A stretch of 64,000 nt of DNA, taken from Profundicola sp048268105. GTDB lineage: Bacteria > Bacteroidota > Bacteroidia > Flavobacteriales > Weeksellaceae. Below, in pieces: positions 1 to 7,619 of this stretch (the stretch's first letter is position 1; every line of letters begins with the position of its first letter). A program made the translations under genes and the position numbers. A model generated the notes under the pieces. That model did not search any database. It saw only the letters and a list, made by a program, of their open reading frames with translations, and was not told the origin of the DNA. Location: NCBI GenBank assembly GCA_048268105.1, contig JBLWWH010000012.1, forward strand, positions 5,948 to 69,947. The letters are read 5' to 3'.

Positions 1-755
1 ATGGATTAATAGGACATGATTTGGCTCAAGAAGTACAAAAATTTGTCCTTAATTCTTCCTTAACAGGTAAAAGTGATATTGCTTTAATTACAGGTTTAGT
101 CGTATTATTTGTGGCTTCCACCGCTGTTTTTGCTGAGGTTCAGGACAGTCTTAATTATATTTGGCAAGTAAAAGCTAAACCAAAACATGGTTGGCTAAAG
201 ATGATTAGAGATAGAGTATTATCTTTTTCTGTCATCGTTTCTTTATCCTTTATTTTATTGGTTTCGATGTTGTTAAATTCAATTATCAAAAGATTCGGTC
301 ATTTTTTTATAGAACTCTTCATGGAATATGATGTTACCTTCGATGTGCTTTTCTTCTACATAAACAAGGTCGTCAGCATATTGGTTACGGTGGCGATATT
401 TACGCTTATGTTCAAGGTGCTACCAGACGTAAAATTGAAATGGAAACATGCCTTGGCTGGCGGGATTTTCACAGCGATTTTATTTTCAATAGGTCAAATA
501 GGTATTGGATATTATTTACAACAATTTCAGCCAGGTTTAAATTTTGGGTCTGCTGGTTCTATTATTGCCCTCTTGGTTTGGGTTTATTATACTTCAATCA
601 TCGTATATTTGGGCGCAGAATTTACACAAGTGTATGCCGAGAAATATGGTACCGGTATTCAGCCGAGTGAACATGCTGTTTATTTAAAAATCATAGAGCA
701 GGAGAAGAATGTGGATGTTTTGCCAAAGCAGCACCCGAACGAAACTAATGAATGA
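1..755 (+). CDS. YihY/virulence factor BrkB family membrane protein (5' partial)
   Basis: This is the C-terminal part of an integral membrane protein of the YihY/BrkB family, whose molecular function is not well defined. The reading frame is open to the left edge (codons from base 3 read GLIGHD before LAQEV), so the true start lies outside the window and the TTG at 21 is not a start. Several long hydrophobic segments are visible, with the family-typical AEVQDSLNYIW stretch, a later GAEFTQVYAEKYG motif and a charged cytoplasmic tail. About 250 residues remain of a usual length near 300. The stop overlaps the next gene's ATG by four bases, so the two are probably cotranscribed. Confidence 0.85.
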   Translation, partial: GLIGHDLAQEVQKFVLNSSLTGKSDIALITGLVVLFVASTAVFAEVQDSLNYIWQVKAKPKHGWLKMIRDRVLSFSVIVSLSFILLVSMLLNSIIKRFGHFFIELFMEYDVTFDVLFFYINKVVSILVTVAIFTLMFKVLPDVKLKWKHALAGGIFTAILFSIGQIGIGYYLQQFQPGLNFGSAGSIIALLVWVYYTSIIVYLGAEFTQVYAEKYGTGIQPSEHAVYLKIIEQEKNVDVLPKQHPNETNE

Positions 756-1339
756 GGAATTTCTATTTTATTTTAATACTAAGCTTATTTAATTTGGTTC
801 AAGCCCAAAATGATATATACATGGGTGTATCATATGGGACGAGCGATATTTTTAGAAAAGACGATACTAGTCATTATAATTACAAGAACACTGAATTTGG
901 AGTTTTTGCGATTAAAGATTTTGCATGGAAATCAAATGCAGATAAAAACATCAAAAAACATTGGTTTCTTCAGCCTAATTTAAACTATGGTCAATATACT
1001 TTTTTGGTCGATGATCACCAACAAGACATTTATAGAGCGAGTTTAGGCGGAGGGATTAAATTCGAAAAAGAGTTGCGAAAACTCGCTCTACATGCGAGAT
1101 TTGGTTTTAATGCAGGTTATCAATCGGGTTATTATCAGCGTTTAGAAAAGGGAGTTTATTTTGCAGAAAAATTAAATTTAGGGCTTGGGTTTGATTTAAA
1201 TCCTAGAATGAAAAGCTTTATAGATATCGGAGCTATGCATATTTCAAATGCTAATTTTTACCCTTTAAACAGAGGTTTAGAGGTTTTTTTTATTGAATTA
1301 GGGATTCAAATTCCTAACAAGAAACTAGAAAAATTTTAA
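752..1339 (+). CDS. PagL-like acyloxyacyl hydrolase (lipid A 3-O-deacylase family)
   Basis: Probable outer-membrane beta-barrel enzyme that would remove an ester-linked acyl chain from lipid A. The 195-residue product has a signal peptide (cleavage near AQA at 18-19) and alternating aromatic/polar strands typical of a small barrel. The C-terminal part carries H163, S165 and E177 in the arrangement HxSN...NxGxE; the 2- and 14-residue spacing equals that of the His-Ser-Glu triad known in Pseudomonas PagL. The gene starts inside the stop codon of the upstream YihY gene (ATGA overlap). Overall similarity outside the triad region was not checked, so a non-enzymatic barrel protein remains possible. 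Confidence 0.6.
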   Translation: MRNFYFILILSLFNLVQAQNDIYMGVSYGTSDIFRKDDTSHYNYKNTEFGVFAIKDFAWKSNADKNIKKHWFLQPNLNYGQYTFLVDDHQQDIYRASLGGGIKFEKELRKLALHARFGFNAGYQSGYYQRLEKGVYFAEKLNLGLGFDLNPRMKSFIDIGAMHISNANFYPLNRGLEVFFIELGIQIPNKKLEKF

Positions 1340-1352
1340 TACATTAGTCTAA

Positions 1353-1538
1353 ATGAGTAATCTATTCAGCAACAAATATTTTCAATTGGTCATTGCCTTA
1401 GTTATCATTGGTTTGTTGATTTACCGAATGATGAATTTTGAAGATCAGTTGACGGATTATATCCGAATTGGTGCACTTTCCTTTGCAGTGCTTATTGCTT
1501 TGCCAAGGTTGATTAAGCGTTTCAGAGATGAAAACTAA
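1353..1538 (+). CDS. Small two-helix membrane protein, unknown function
   Basis: A 61-residue protein with two hydrophobic segments (about residues 9-25 and 38-52) separated by a short acidic loop, and a basic C-terminus (RLIKRFRDEN). I do not recognise a family. It lies 13 bases downstream of the PagL-like gene on the same strand and 7 bases upstream of the SRPBCC pseudogene, so it is probably part of the same transcript. The ATG at 1353 is the only reasonable start. Confidence 0.5.
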   Translation: MSNLFSNKYFQLVIALVIIGLLIYRMMNFEDQLTDYIRIGALSFAVLIALPRLIKRFRDEN

Positions 1539-1545
1539 GTAAAGC

Positions 1546-2476
1546 ATGCAAAAGTACATTCGACTAATTTCTGTAATTACTAGCCTTTTTATTGTGGGAG
1601 TTCTAGGTTATTGATCCATACATATATTTGGTAATTATGGATGGACTGTATTTTTAATTTCTCTTTTTTTATCATGTTATATTCCGGTTTATTGGGTAGG
1701 TAAGTCATCAAAAATTGATTTAACGGGAAGTTATCTACTAGGTTTATCTACTATGTTGTTGGCGGCACTTGGTTTGTTAGTATTTGCGATTGAAGGTTTG
1801 ATTTGCATTATTATGGGACTGCCGATATTTGTTCTGTGTAATATGCTTGGCGCATATCTCGGGTTTAAATTAAATCAAAAAAAATTGATAAAAACTGAAA
1901 CATTAGGGTTTATTGTAGTGCTGATTTCAATATCTACTTTAAGTTTTGATTATATCAACGAACCTAAAAACTTAATTCCAGTCAAAACTTCAGTCATTGT
2001 TCATGCCCCTATAGACAAAGTTTGGCAAAATGTGGTGACTTTTGATAGGATTGAAGAACCGACGGATTGGTTATTTGAAACAGGAATTTCCTATCCAACC
2101 GATGCAACTATAAAAGGTCATGGAGTAGGAGCAATTAGATATTGTAATTTTACTACCGGCAGTTTTGTTTTGCTAATCACAACTTGGAATGCACTAACTT
2201 TATTGCAATTTGATGTTCCTGAACAACCCACTCCCGATGCATGAGTTCAATCCATTTTGGGATATAGCTTCAAAGCATTTAGACGGTTATTTTATTTCTC
2301 ATAAAGGTCAATTTAAGTTAAATAAAATTGATAATAACACAACAGAGTTAGAAGTAACCACTTGGTATACAGTAAATATAGCACCGGAGCTTTATTGGAA
2401 AACTTGGTCAGATTTTATTATTCATACAATCCATAAACGTGTTATGAATCATATTAAATTGGAATCTGAAGGTTAA
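1546..2476 (+). pseudogene. SRPBCC-domain membrane protein, inactivated by a stop and a frameshift
   Basis: An N-terminal membrane region followed by an SRPBCC (START-like) domain. The frame starting at ATG 1546 runs for 22 codons to an in-frame TGA at 1612-1614, where a Trp codon would fit (Y-W-S-I-H), and then stays open from 1615 through 1753. A second lesion lies near 2225-2240: the frame that reads DVPEQPTP ends in Asp-Ala-stop, while the next frame continues with MHEFNPFWDI and HLDGYF, the expected continuation of the domain, to a stop at 2474-2476. Two independent lesions argue for a real pseudogene rather than one sequencing error. Expression of the 1753-2244 fragment cannot be excluded. 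Confidence 0.75.
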
Positions 2477-2535
2477 GTTTTGCTTTTTGTAGACTAAAAT
2501 AGATAGCATTAATTTTAATATCCTTTTACAATTAG

Positions 2536-2543
2536 TAATTTTG
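2536..2543 (+). promoter_or_regulatory. Bacteroidota -7 element (TAATTTTG) of the nitroreductase gene
   Basis: TAATTTTG matches the Bacteroidota primary-sigma consensus TAnnTTTG. It ends only five bases before the ATG at 2549, which implies a leaderless or nearly leaderless mRNA. Confidence 0.55.
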
Positions 2544-2548
2544 CAGCT

Positions 2549-3187
2549 ATGGAATATAATTCATTGCTAGAAGCTTTAGAATGGCGCTATGCCACTAATA
2601 TATTTGATGAAACTCGAATTATTGAGGAAGAAGTCGTACAAGATATTTTGAAAGCAGGAAATCTAACGGCAACTGCTTTTGGTGCACAAGCTTATCAAAT
2701 CATATTGTTAGAGGGCAAGCAATGGAGAGAAAAATTAGAATCTGCTACATTTAATCAAAAAAATGTGCAGACTTGTAGTCATCTTTTGGTATTGGCGCAT
2801 CGAACGGATCTAGGTCCAGCTTATATTAAAGAGCATGCAGCCTATATGGAGCAAGTTCGGGGGTTAGAAGAAGGCACATTAGCAGGCTATGAAAGGGGTT
2901 TTGTGAATTTCTTGAAAGCCTTAGACGAGGATAAGAAAAATCATTGGTTGGCCAAGCAAGTGTACATCGTAATTGGCAATTTAATGACTGCCTGTGCATT
3001 ACATTCAGTAGATGCCTGTCCAATGGAAGGTTTTAATGCTAAATTAGTAGATGAAATCTTGGGGCTAGAAAAGAGAAATTTAAATTCAGTTTTAATGTTG
3101 CCGATGGGCTATAGATCTGAGGAAGATAAATATGCTCGAACAGAGAAAGTAAGAAAGCCATTGGATGAGATGGTAATTCGAATGTAA
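2549..3187 (+). CDS. NAD(P)H-dependent oxidoreductase, nitroreductase family
   Basis: FMN-dependent nitroreductase-fold enzyme of 212 residues, expected to reduce nitro compounds, quinones or similar electrophiles with NAD(P)H in the cytoplasm. The N-terminal LEWRYATNIFDE and the first helix of the ALEKRYSxKxFD type are family signatures, as are the central GNLMTACALHSVDACPMEGF segment (substrate/cofactor loop) and the C-terminal LPMGYRSEEDKYA...KVRKP. It is monocistronic: a promoter element lies just upstream and a weak hairpin downstream at 3225-3247. The physiological substrate is not visible from the sequence. Confidence 0.85.
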   Translation: MEYNSLLEALEWRYATNIFDETRIIEEEVVQDILKAGNLTATAFGAQAYQIILLEGKQWREKLESATFNQKNVQTCSHLLVLAHRTDLGPAYIKEHAAYMEQVRGLEEGTLAGYERGFVNFLKALDEDKKNHWLAKQVYIVIGNLMTACALHSVDACPMEGFNAKLVDEILGLEKRNLNSVLMLPMGYRSEEDKYARTEKVRKPLDEMVIRM

Positions 3188-3224
3188 TTGATTTAAAATT
3201 TTTAAATTTATTAGTTATATATAT

Positions 3225-3255
3225 AGTCCGTTCATAATGAATGGATTATTTGTTT
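3225..3255 (+). terminator. Possible weak terminator after the nitroreductase gene
   Basis: AGTCCGTT (3225-3232) can pair with AATGGATT (3240-3247), allowing G-U pairs, and is followed by ATTTGTTTT. The U-tract is interrupted, so efficiency is uncertain. Confidence 0.35.
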
Positions 3256-3339
3256 TAAGTCTGTGGATAAGTCTTATTTCTTAATGCAGTAATTTCTTTA
3301 TATTTCATAGATTCTTATTATATTCGAGAAATTTTCGAT

Positions 3340-4644
3340 ATGAAAAAACTTGGTCTACACTGGCAGATACTAATTGGTATGGTGCTAGGTATATTATTTG
3401 GATTTTTTGCTGCAGAGATGAATTGGAATCAATTCGTTATTGATTGGATTAAACCCTTCGGAACTGTTTTTATTAATTTATTGAAAATGATTGCAGTACC
3501 GTTAATCATAGTTTCATTGATAACGGGGATTGCTGAATTAAAGGACATTTCCAAAATCTCTAAAATGGGAGGTAAGACCATCGGGTTTTATTTAATGACT
3601 ACTGTTGTAGCCGTTACGATAGGTTTAACGCTTGCAAATATCATCCAACCAGGTACATTTATAGATGAAGCTTCTAGAGATCAATTGATGTCCCAATACG
3701 CTTCGGATGCTGGTGGTAAGATTTTAGAAGCAGAAAGTCAAAAGGAGCAAGGGCCTTTGCAGCCATTAGTAGATATTGTTCCAGATAACTTCTTTAAATC
3801 TCTTACGGACAACGGAAAAATGTTGCAGGTGATATTCTTTACCATCTTGGTAGGAATAGGATTGATTTTAATTCCAGAAGAAAAAGCACGACCTGTTACT
3901 GAATTCTTTTCAGGTCTGAATGAAGTTATTCTTAAAATTATTGATATAATTATGTTAATTGCACCGATTGGTGTATTTGCTTTGTTAGCAGCTATTTTAG
4001 TTGAAATCCCGAGCTTCTCTGTACTACAAGCCTTGTTGGTGTATGCACTAACGGTGTTAGCAGGTTTAGCTGTTTTGATTTTAATTTTCTATTCGGTGTT
4101 GGTTTCGCTGATAACAAAACATAGTTATTTAGACTTTTTAAAAGCCATTGCTCCCGCCCAGTTAGTAGCGTTTTCAACCAGTTCGAGTGCGGCAACATTA
4201 CCAGTGACCATGGAGAGAGTGACTGAACACCTAGGTGTAGATGAGGAAGTTGCAAGTTTTGTTTTGCCATTAGGTGCTACGATTAATATGGACGGAACAA
4301 GTTTGTATCAAGCGGTGGCAGCTATATTTATTGCTCAAGCTTTTGGAATGCAATTAGACTTAGCAACGCAAATTATGATTGTTTTAACCGCAACTTTAGC
4401 TTCCATTGGATCTGCAGCTGTTCCAAGTGCAGGAATGGTGATGTTGGTAATTGTTTTGGGTCAAGCTGGAATTCCAGAGGCTGGTTTAGCTTTGATTTTC
4501 GCCATCGATAGGCCTCTAGACATGTGTAGAACAGTAGTGAACGTAACTTCCGACGCTATGGTTTCAACTTTAATCGCCAAATCAGAAGGTCAGTTATTAG
4601 TTCCTAAGGTGAAAGAATGGGATGATAACTATCCCAAAAAGTAA
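3340..4644 (+). CDS. Dicarboxylate/amino acid:cation symporter (DAACS, GltP/DctA-like)
   Basis: A 434-residue inner-membrane symporter expected to import glutamate, aspartate or C4-dicarboxylates with protons or sodium. It shows the family hallmarks in order: N-terminal helices, the serine-rich re-entrant loop FSTSSSAATLPVTM (about 275-288), NMDGTSLYQ (about 315), the second hairpin AAVPSAGMVML, and the substrate-binding helix AIDRPLDMCRTVVNVTSDA near the C-terminus. The Arg in MCRTVVNV usually favours amino-acid rather than purely dicarboxylate transport. An insertion around residues 110-145 (ASRDQLMSQYASD...) lies in the loop where such variation is common. It stands alone between its neighbours. 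Confidence 0.93.
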   Translation: MKKLGLHWQILIGMVLGILFGFFAAEMNWNQFVIDWIKPFGTVFINLLKMIAVPLIIVSLITGIAELKDISKISKMGGKTIGFYLMTTVVAVTIGLTLANIIQPGTFIDEASRDQLMSQYASDAGGKILEAESQKEQGPLQPLVDIVPDNFFKSLTDNGKMLQVIFFTILVGIGLILIPEEKARPVTEFFSGLNEVILKIIDIIMLIAPIGVFALLAAILVEIPSFSVLQALLVYALTVLAGLAVLILIFYSVLVSLITKHSYLDFLKAIAPAQLVAFSTSSSAATLPVTMERVTEHLGVDEEVASFVLPLGATINMDGTSLYQAVAAIFIAQAFGMQLDLATQIMIVLTATLASIGSAAVPSAGMVMLVIVLGQAGIPEAGLALIFAIDRPLDMCRTVVNVTSDAMVSTLIAKSEGQLLVPKVKEWDDNYPKK

Positions 4645-4672
4645 GTTAATGTAAGTTTTATTACACTTCATT

Positions 4673-4694
4673 CCCTTTAAAGGGCTTAAATTTG
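4673..4694 (+). promoter_or_regulatory. -7 element TAAATTTG with an adjoining 12-bp palindrome
   Basis: TAAATTTG (4687-4694) fits TAnnTTTG and lies 18 bases before the ATG at 4713. Directly upstream is the perfect palindrome CCCTTTAAAGGG (4673-4684), which might be an operator. The element covers the alternative TTG start at 4692, so the ATG at 4713 is preferred. Confidence 0.45.
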
Positions 4695-4712
4695 CAAATT
4701 GGAAAAATATAT

Positions 4713-5300
4713 ATGCAGTCAAATACATTAGATTTAAAAGTTTATGCTGAGAAAGGTATCAGCTTTGAGACTTATTATAAAGAGGTTAAGGAAGTAGCGA
4801 GCAAAGAAGAGAGCGATGTTGTCTTTCATTCATATTATGTCTTAAACGCTCAACGAATGGATCGTTTACAGAAAAAAATTGTTTTAAGCGAACAACAAAT
4901 TGAAAGATTAGCAGCTCTTGATAAGAAAGTTACTTTAATTATTATTACGGAAGGTTGGTGTGGAGATGCCGCTCAAAGTTTGCCAGTAGTGCAGAAAATT
5001 GTAGAAGCCTCTGATAATTTAGACGCCAAAATAGTTTATAGAGATGAGAATCCAAATTTAATGGATGCCTACCTAACGAATGGTGGTAAATCCATTCCTA
5101 TTATCGTGGGTATGGATGCAATAACGGGTGAGCATATTTTTAGATGGGGGCCAAGACCTGAATTCGGAAATGTTTTACTGAAGCAGTTTAAAGCCGAGGA
5201 AATCACCAAAGAAGAATTTCAATTAGAATTACAAAAAGCATACAACAAAGATAAGGGCGCTGCCATTATCGATGAATTATTATCAAAATTAGAATCATGA
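4713..5300 (+). CDS. Thioredoxin-family protein with a single-Cys WCGDA motif
   Basis: A 195-residue cytoplasmic thioredoxin-fold protein. The usual WCxxC is replaced by W82-C83-G84-D85-A86, so only one active-site cysteine is present; the conserved cis-Pro is seen in KSIPIIV. The N-terminal ~65 residues form a charged helical extension. Proteins of this type are common in Bacteroidota and are annotated only as thioredoxin-like; the role is unknown. The ATG at 4713 is chosen over TTG 4692, which sits in the promoter element. The stop overlaps the start of the next gene by four bases (ATGA), so it forms an operon with the lipoprotein thioredoxin. Confidence 0.75.
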   Translation: MQSNTLDLKVYAEKGISFETYYKEVKEVASKEESDVVFHSYYVLNAQRMDRLQKKIVLSEQQIERLAALDKKVTLIIITEGWCGDAAQSLPVVQKIVEASDNLDAKIVYRDENPNLMDAYLTNGGKSIPIIVGMDAITGEHIFRWGPRPEFGNVLLKQFKAEEITKEEFQLELQKAYNKDKGAAIIDELLSKLES

Positions 5301-5890
5301 AGCTAAAAAATCTATTTTACTTTGTCTTAATTATCTCATTTTTAAGCGCTTGTAAAGAAGAGTCTAAGGTGGAAACAACTACCACCGAGGAGGCTAAAAA
5401 AGAGCAAGTTATTGAAGGTGTTAAAGCAACACCGGTTAAAAAAGAAGATAAAGCAGCAACTACGTCATCTACAGGAGCTCCATCTTATATGGATATTGAA
5501 TTAAAGGGTTATGGAGTGCCAGATGCGAATGTTCAAGATTTTCATGGAAAAGTTGTTTTTGTTAACCACTGGGGAAGCTGGTGTCCTCCATGTAGAATAG
5601 AAATGCCAAGTATCCAGAGCTTATATGATGACTATGGAGATAAAGTTGAATTCGTGATGATTGCGATGGAGAAAAGACAAGGAGCTCACGTTCCTTATAT
5701 CGAAAAAGAAGGTTATACTTTCCCTGTTTATACAGCATTGTCTCCGATTGTAACCGAAATGAAACCAAGAGCATTTCCAACAACTATTATTTTAGACAAG
5801 CAAGGACAGATTAAAATAAGTGATGTTGGAGCTAAAGATTGGAACGCACCACAGGTTCGTGAACTCTTAGATGAATTACTTGCACAGTAA
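5297..5890 (+). CDS. TlpA-like thioredoxin lipoprotein
   Basis: An envelope-anchored thiol-disulfide oxidoreductase of 197 residues. A lipoprotein signal ends at C19 (LSAC), and a low-complexity Thr/Lys/Glu linker (20-60) precedes a thioredoxin fold with a complete W95-C96-P97-P98-C99 motif and a cis-Pro in AFPTTIILD. It probably reduces disulfides in periplasmic proteins, for example during cytochrome c maturation. It is translationally coupled to the upstream single-Cys thioredoxin-like gene. Confidence 0.85.
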   Translation: MKLKNLFYFVLIISFLSACKEESKVETTTTEEAKKEQVIEGVKATPVKKEDKAATTSSTGAPSYMDIELKGYGVPDANVQDFHGKVVFVNHWGSWCPPCRIEMPSIQSLYDDYGDKVEFVMIAMEKRQGAHVPYIEKEGYTFPVYTALSPIVTEMKPRAFPTTIILDKQGQIKISDVGAKDWNAPQVRELLDELLAQ

Positions 5891-5939
5891 GTTTTTGAGT
5901 TTTGGAATAATATTTGGTTATATACTATAAAACTAAGCT

Positions 5940-6275
5940 ATGAGCAGACTATCAATGATAACCAACTTTTGGAGAAATAAAAAAGAATATGAAAGCGTGT
6001 TTACACGTGAGAAATTAATGGCATATACGAGAATGATTCCTTTAATGTTTAAAGGGCAATACAAACCTAAAAAGAAAAGAAATTTATTCTTAGGGCTTGC
6101 AGCTCTTGCCTACATAATCTCACCGCTAGACATCATTCCAGAGCTTTTATTAGGTCCTTTCGGATTATTAGACGACTTTGCGATACTTTTATTCGCTATT
6201 AGAAGGTTAGACAAAGAAGTTGTTAATTTCCTATTGTGGGAAGAACAACAAAGCAATATTATCTATATTGACTAA
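5940..6275 (+). CDS. YkvA/DUF1232 family small membrane protein
   Basis: A 111-residue protein with the DUF1232 signature PLDIIPELLLGPFGLLDD followed by a hydrophobic helix. Members are found across bacteria and plants; function is not established. A clear intrinsic terminator follows at 6301-6331, closing the operon that begins with the thioredoxin-like genes or a short unit of its own. Confidence 0.8.
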   Translation: MSRLSMITNFWRNKKEYESVFTREKLMAYTRMIPLMFKGQYKPKKKRNLFLGLAALAYIISPLDIIPELLLGPFGLLDDFAILLFAIRRLDKEVVNFLLWEEQQSNIIYID

Positions 6276-6300
6276 ATATAATCCTTAAATAAGAAATAAG

Positions 6301-6331
6301 AATCCTGTGTACTTTCGCAGGATTTTTTTTT
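6301..6331 (+). terminator. Intrinsic terminator after the YkvA-like gene
   Basis: Stem AATCCTG / CAGGATT with a 10-base loop, followed by a run of Ts (6323-6331). Confidence 0.85.
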
Positions 6332-6348
6332 GAATTTAATTTAAATAC

Positions 6349-6356
6349 TACATTTG
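6349..6356 (+). promoter_or_regulatory. -7 element (TACATTTG) of miaA
   Basis: TACATTTG matches TAnnTTTG and ends four bases before the miaA ATG. A TTG at 6330-6332 is 16 bases upstream and could be the -33 element. The spacing predicts a leaderless mRNA. Confidence 0.65.
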
Positions 6357-6360
6357 CTTT

Positions 6361-7281
6361 ATGTCGAATAAAAAACATCTGATTGTTATTGTTGGGCCAA
6401 CTGCAATTGGTAAGACATCCATGGCGATTGAAGTTGCAAAGCACTTCAATACTGAGATTTTATCATCGGATAGCCGCCAATTTTACAAAGAAATGAATAT
6501 AGGTACGGCAGTTCCGTCCCAAGAGGAGTTATCGGCCGTTAAACATCATTTTATTCAGCATTTAAGCGTGCATCAAGCCTATTCGGTGGGAGAATTCGAA
6601 AGAGACGCGATAGCTTTTATAAATGAGTTTTTTAAAACACATGATACTTTAGTCATGGTGGGAGGTTCAGGTTTGTATGAGAAAGCCGTTACCCAAGGAT
6701 TAGATGAATTTCCAGAGGTTGATCCCAGAATTCGAAAGCAGTTAAATGATGAATTAGATTTAATGGGTTTAACTAAATTACAACAAGAGCTAAAAGAGGC
6801 TGACCCTACCTATTACCAAGAAATTGATATAGAAAACCCCCATAGAATTATTCGAGCTTTAGAAATTGTTAGAGGAACTGGGAAGCCATTTTCATCTTTT
6901 TTATCGAAAAATACTAAGAAAAGAAACTTTGAAACAATCAAGATTGGACTCACTTTAGAGCGTTCAGAAATCTATGATCGTATCAATAGACGTGTAGATA
7001 TAATGATGGAGGATGGCTTGTTAGATGAAGTTAAAGGTTTATATGATTTAAAAGATTTAAATGCTTTGAATACAGTTGGTTATTCAGATTTATTTAATTA
7101 TTTAAATGAAGTGTGGGGATTAGATTTTGCCGTTGCTGAAATCAAAAAAAACACACGAAGATTTGCCAAGCGTCAACTCACTTGGTATCGAAAAGATGAG
7201 AAAATAACTTGGTTTGATCCTAAAGCCAAAATAGATGTAATTGAGTTTTTAAATAAACGAATTAATACATCAACCGACTAA
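6361..7281 (+). CDS. miaA: tRNA dimethylallyltransferase MiaA
   Basis: Transfers a dimethylallyl group from DMAPP to the N6 of A37 in tRNAs that read UNN codons. The 306-residue length is normal. The P-loop GPTAIGKT (12-19) is followed by SSDSRQFYKEMNIGT (35-49), which carries the catalytic Asp37, and by the typical NPHRIIRALEI and YDRINRRVDIMM segments and a C-terminal KKNTRRFAKRQLTWYRKD motif. The start is fixed by the promoter element four bases upstream. Its 3' end overlaps the convergent CsaA-like gene by 12 bases. Confidence 0.95.
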   Translation: MSNKKHLIVIVGPTAIGKTSMAIEVAKHFNTEILSSDSRQFYKEMNIGTAVPSQEELSAVKHHFIQHLSVHQAYSVGEFERDAIAFINEFFKTHDTLVMVGGSGLYEKAVTQGLDEFPEVDPRIRKQLNDELDLMGLTKLQQELKEADPTYYQEIDIENPHRIIRALEIVRGTGKPFSSFLSKNTKKRNFETIKIGLTLERSEIYDRINRRVDIMMEDGLLDEVKGLYDLKDLNALNTVGYSDLFNYLNEVWGLDFAVAEIKKNTRRFAKRQLTWYRKDEKITWFDPKAKIDVIEFLNKRINTSTD

Positions 7282-7602
7282 ATCTCCATTGTCAACTTTT
7301 TTATCTGGTGTCATTAAAACCACATCACCTGCTGCGTCATAAATCCCCATAACCAAGCATTCCGAAATAAAATTGGCTATCTGTTTGGGAGGGAAGTTTA
7401 ATACGGCGATGATTTGCTTTCCCACTAAATCTTCTTTCGCATAATGCGCTGTAATTTGCGCTGAAGAATTTTTAATACCGAACTTTCCAAAGTCTATTTT
7501 AAGCTGATAGGCTGGTTTTCTCGCCTTGGGGAAATCTTTTACTTCTATAATAGTCCCAACATGCATTTTTACTTTTTCAAAATCTGACCAAGATATTTCC
7601 AT
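7270..7602 (-). CDS. csaA: tRNA-binding protein, CsaA-like (EMAP-II/OB fold)
   Basis: A 110-residue stand-alone tRNA-binding OB domain, equal in length to Bacillus CsaA, which has been described as an export-related chaperone and tRNA binder. Visible signatures are KVKMHVGTIIEVKDFPKARKPAY at the N-terminus, the NSSAQITAHY segment and the GKQIIAVLNFPPKQIANF core with the C-terminal LMTPD. The gene lies 17 bases downstream of the DUF819 gene on the same strand, probably as one transcript, and overlaps the miaA 3' end. Confidence 0.85.
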   Translation of the reverse strand: MEISWSDFEKVKMHVGTIIEVKDFPKARKPAYQLKIDFGKFGIKNSSAQITAHYAKEDLVGKQIIAVLNFPPKQIANFISECLVMGIYDAAGDVVLMTPDKKVDNGDLVG

Positions 7603-7619
7603 ATATCAATTTTTAAGAA

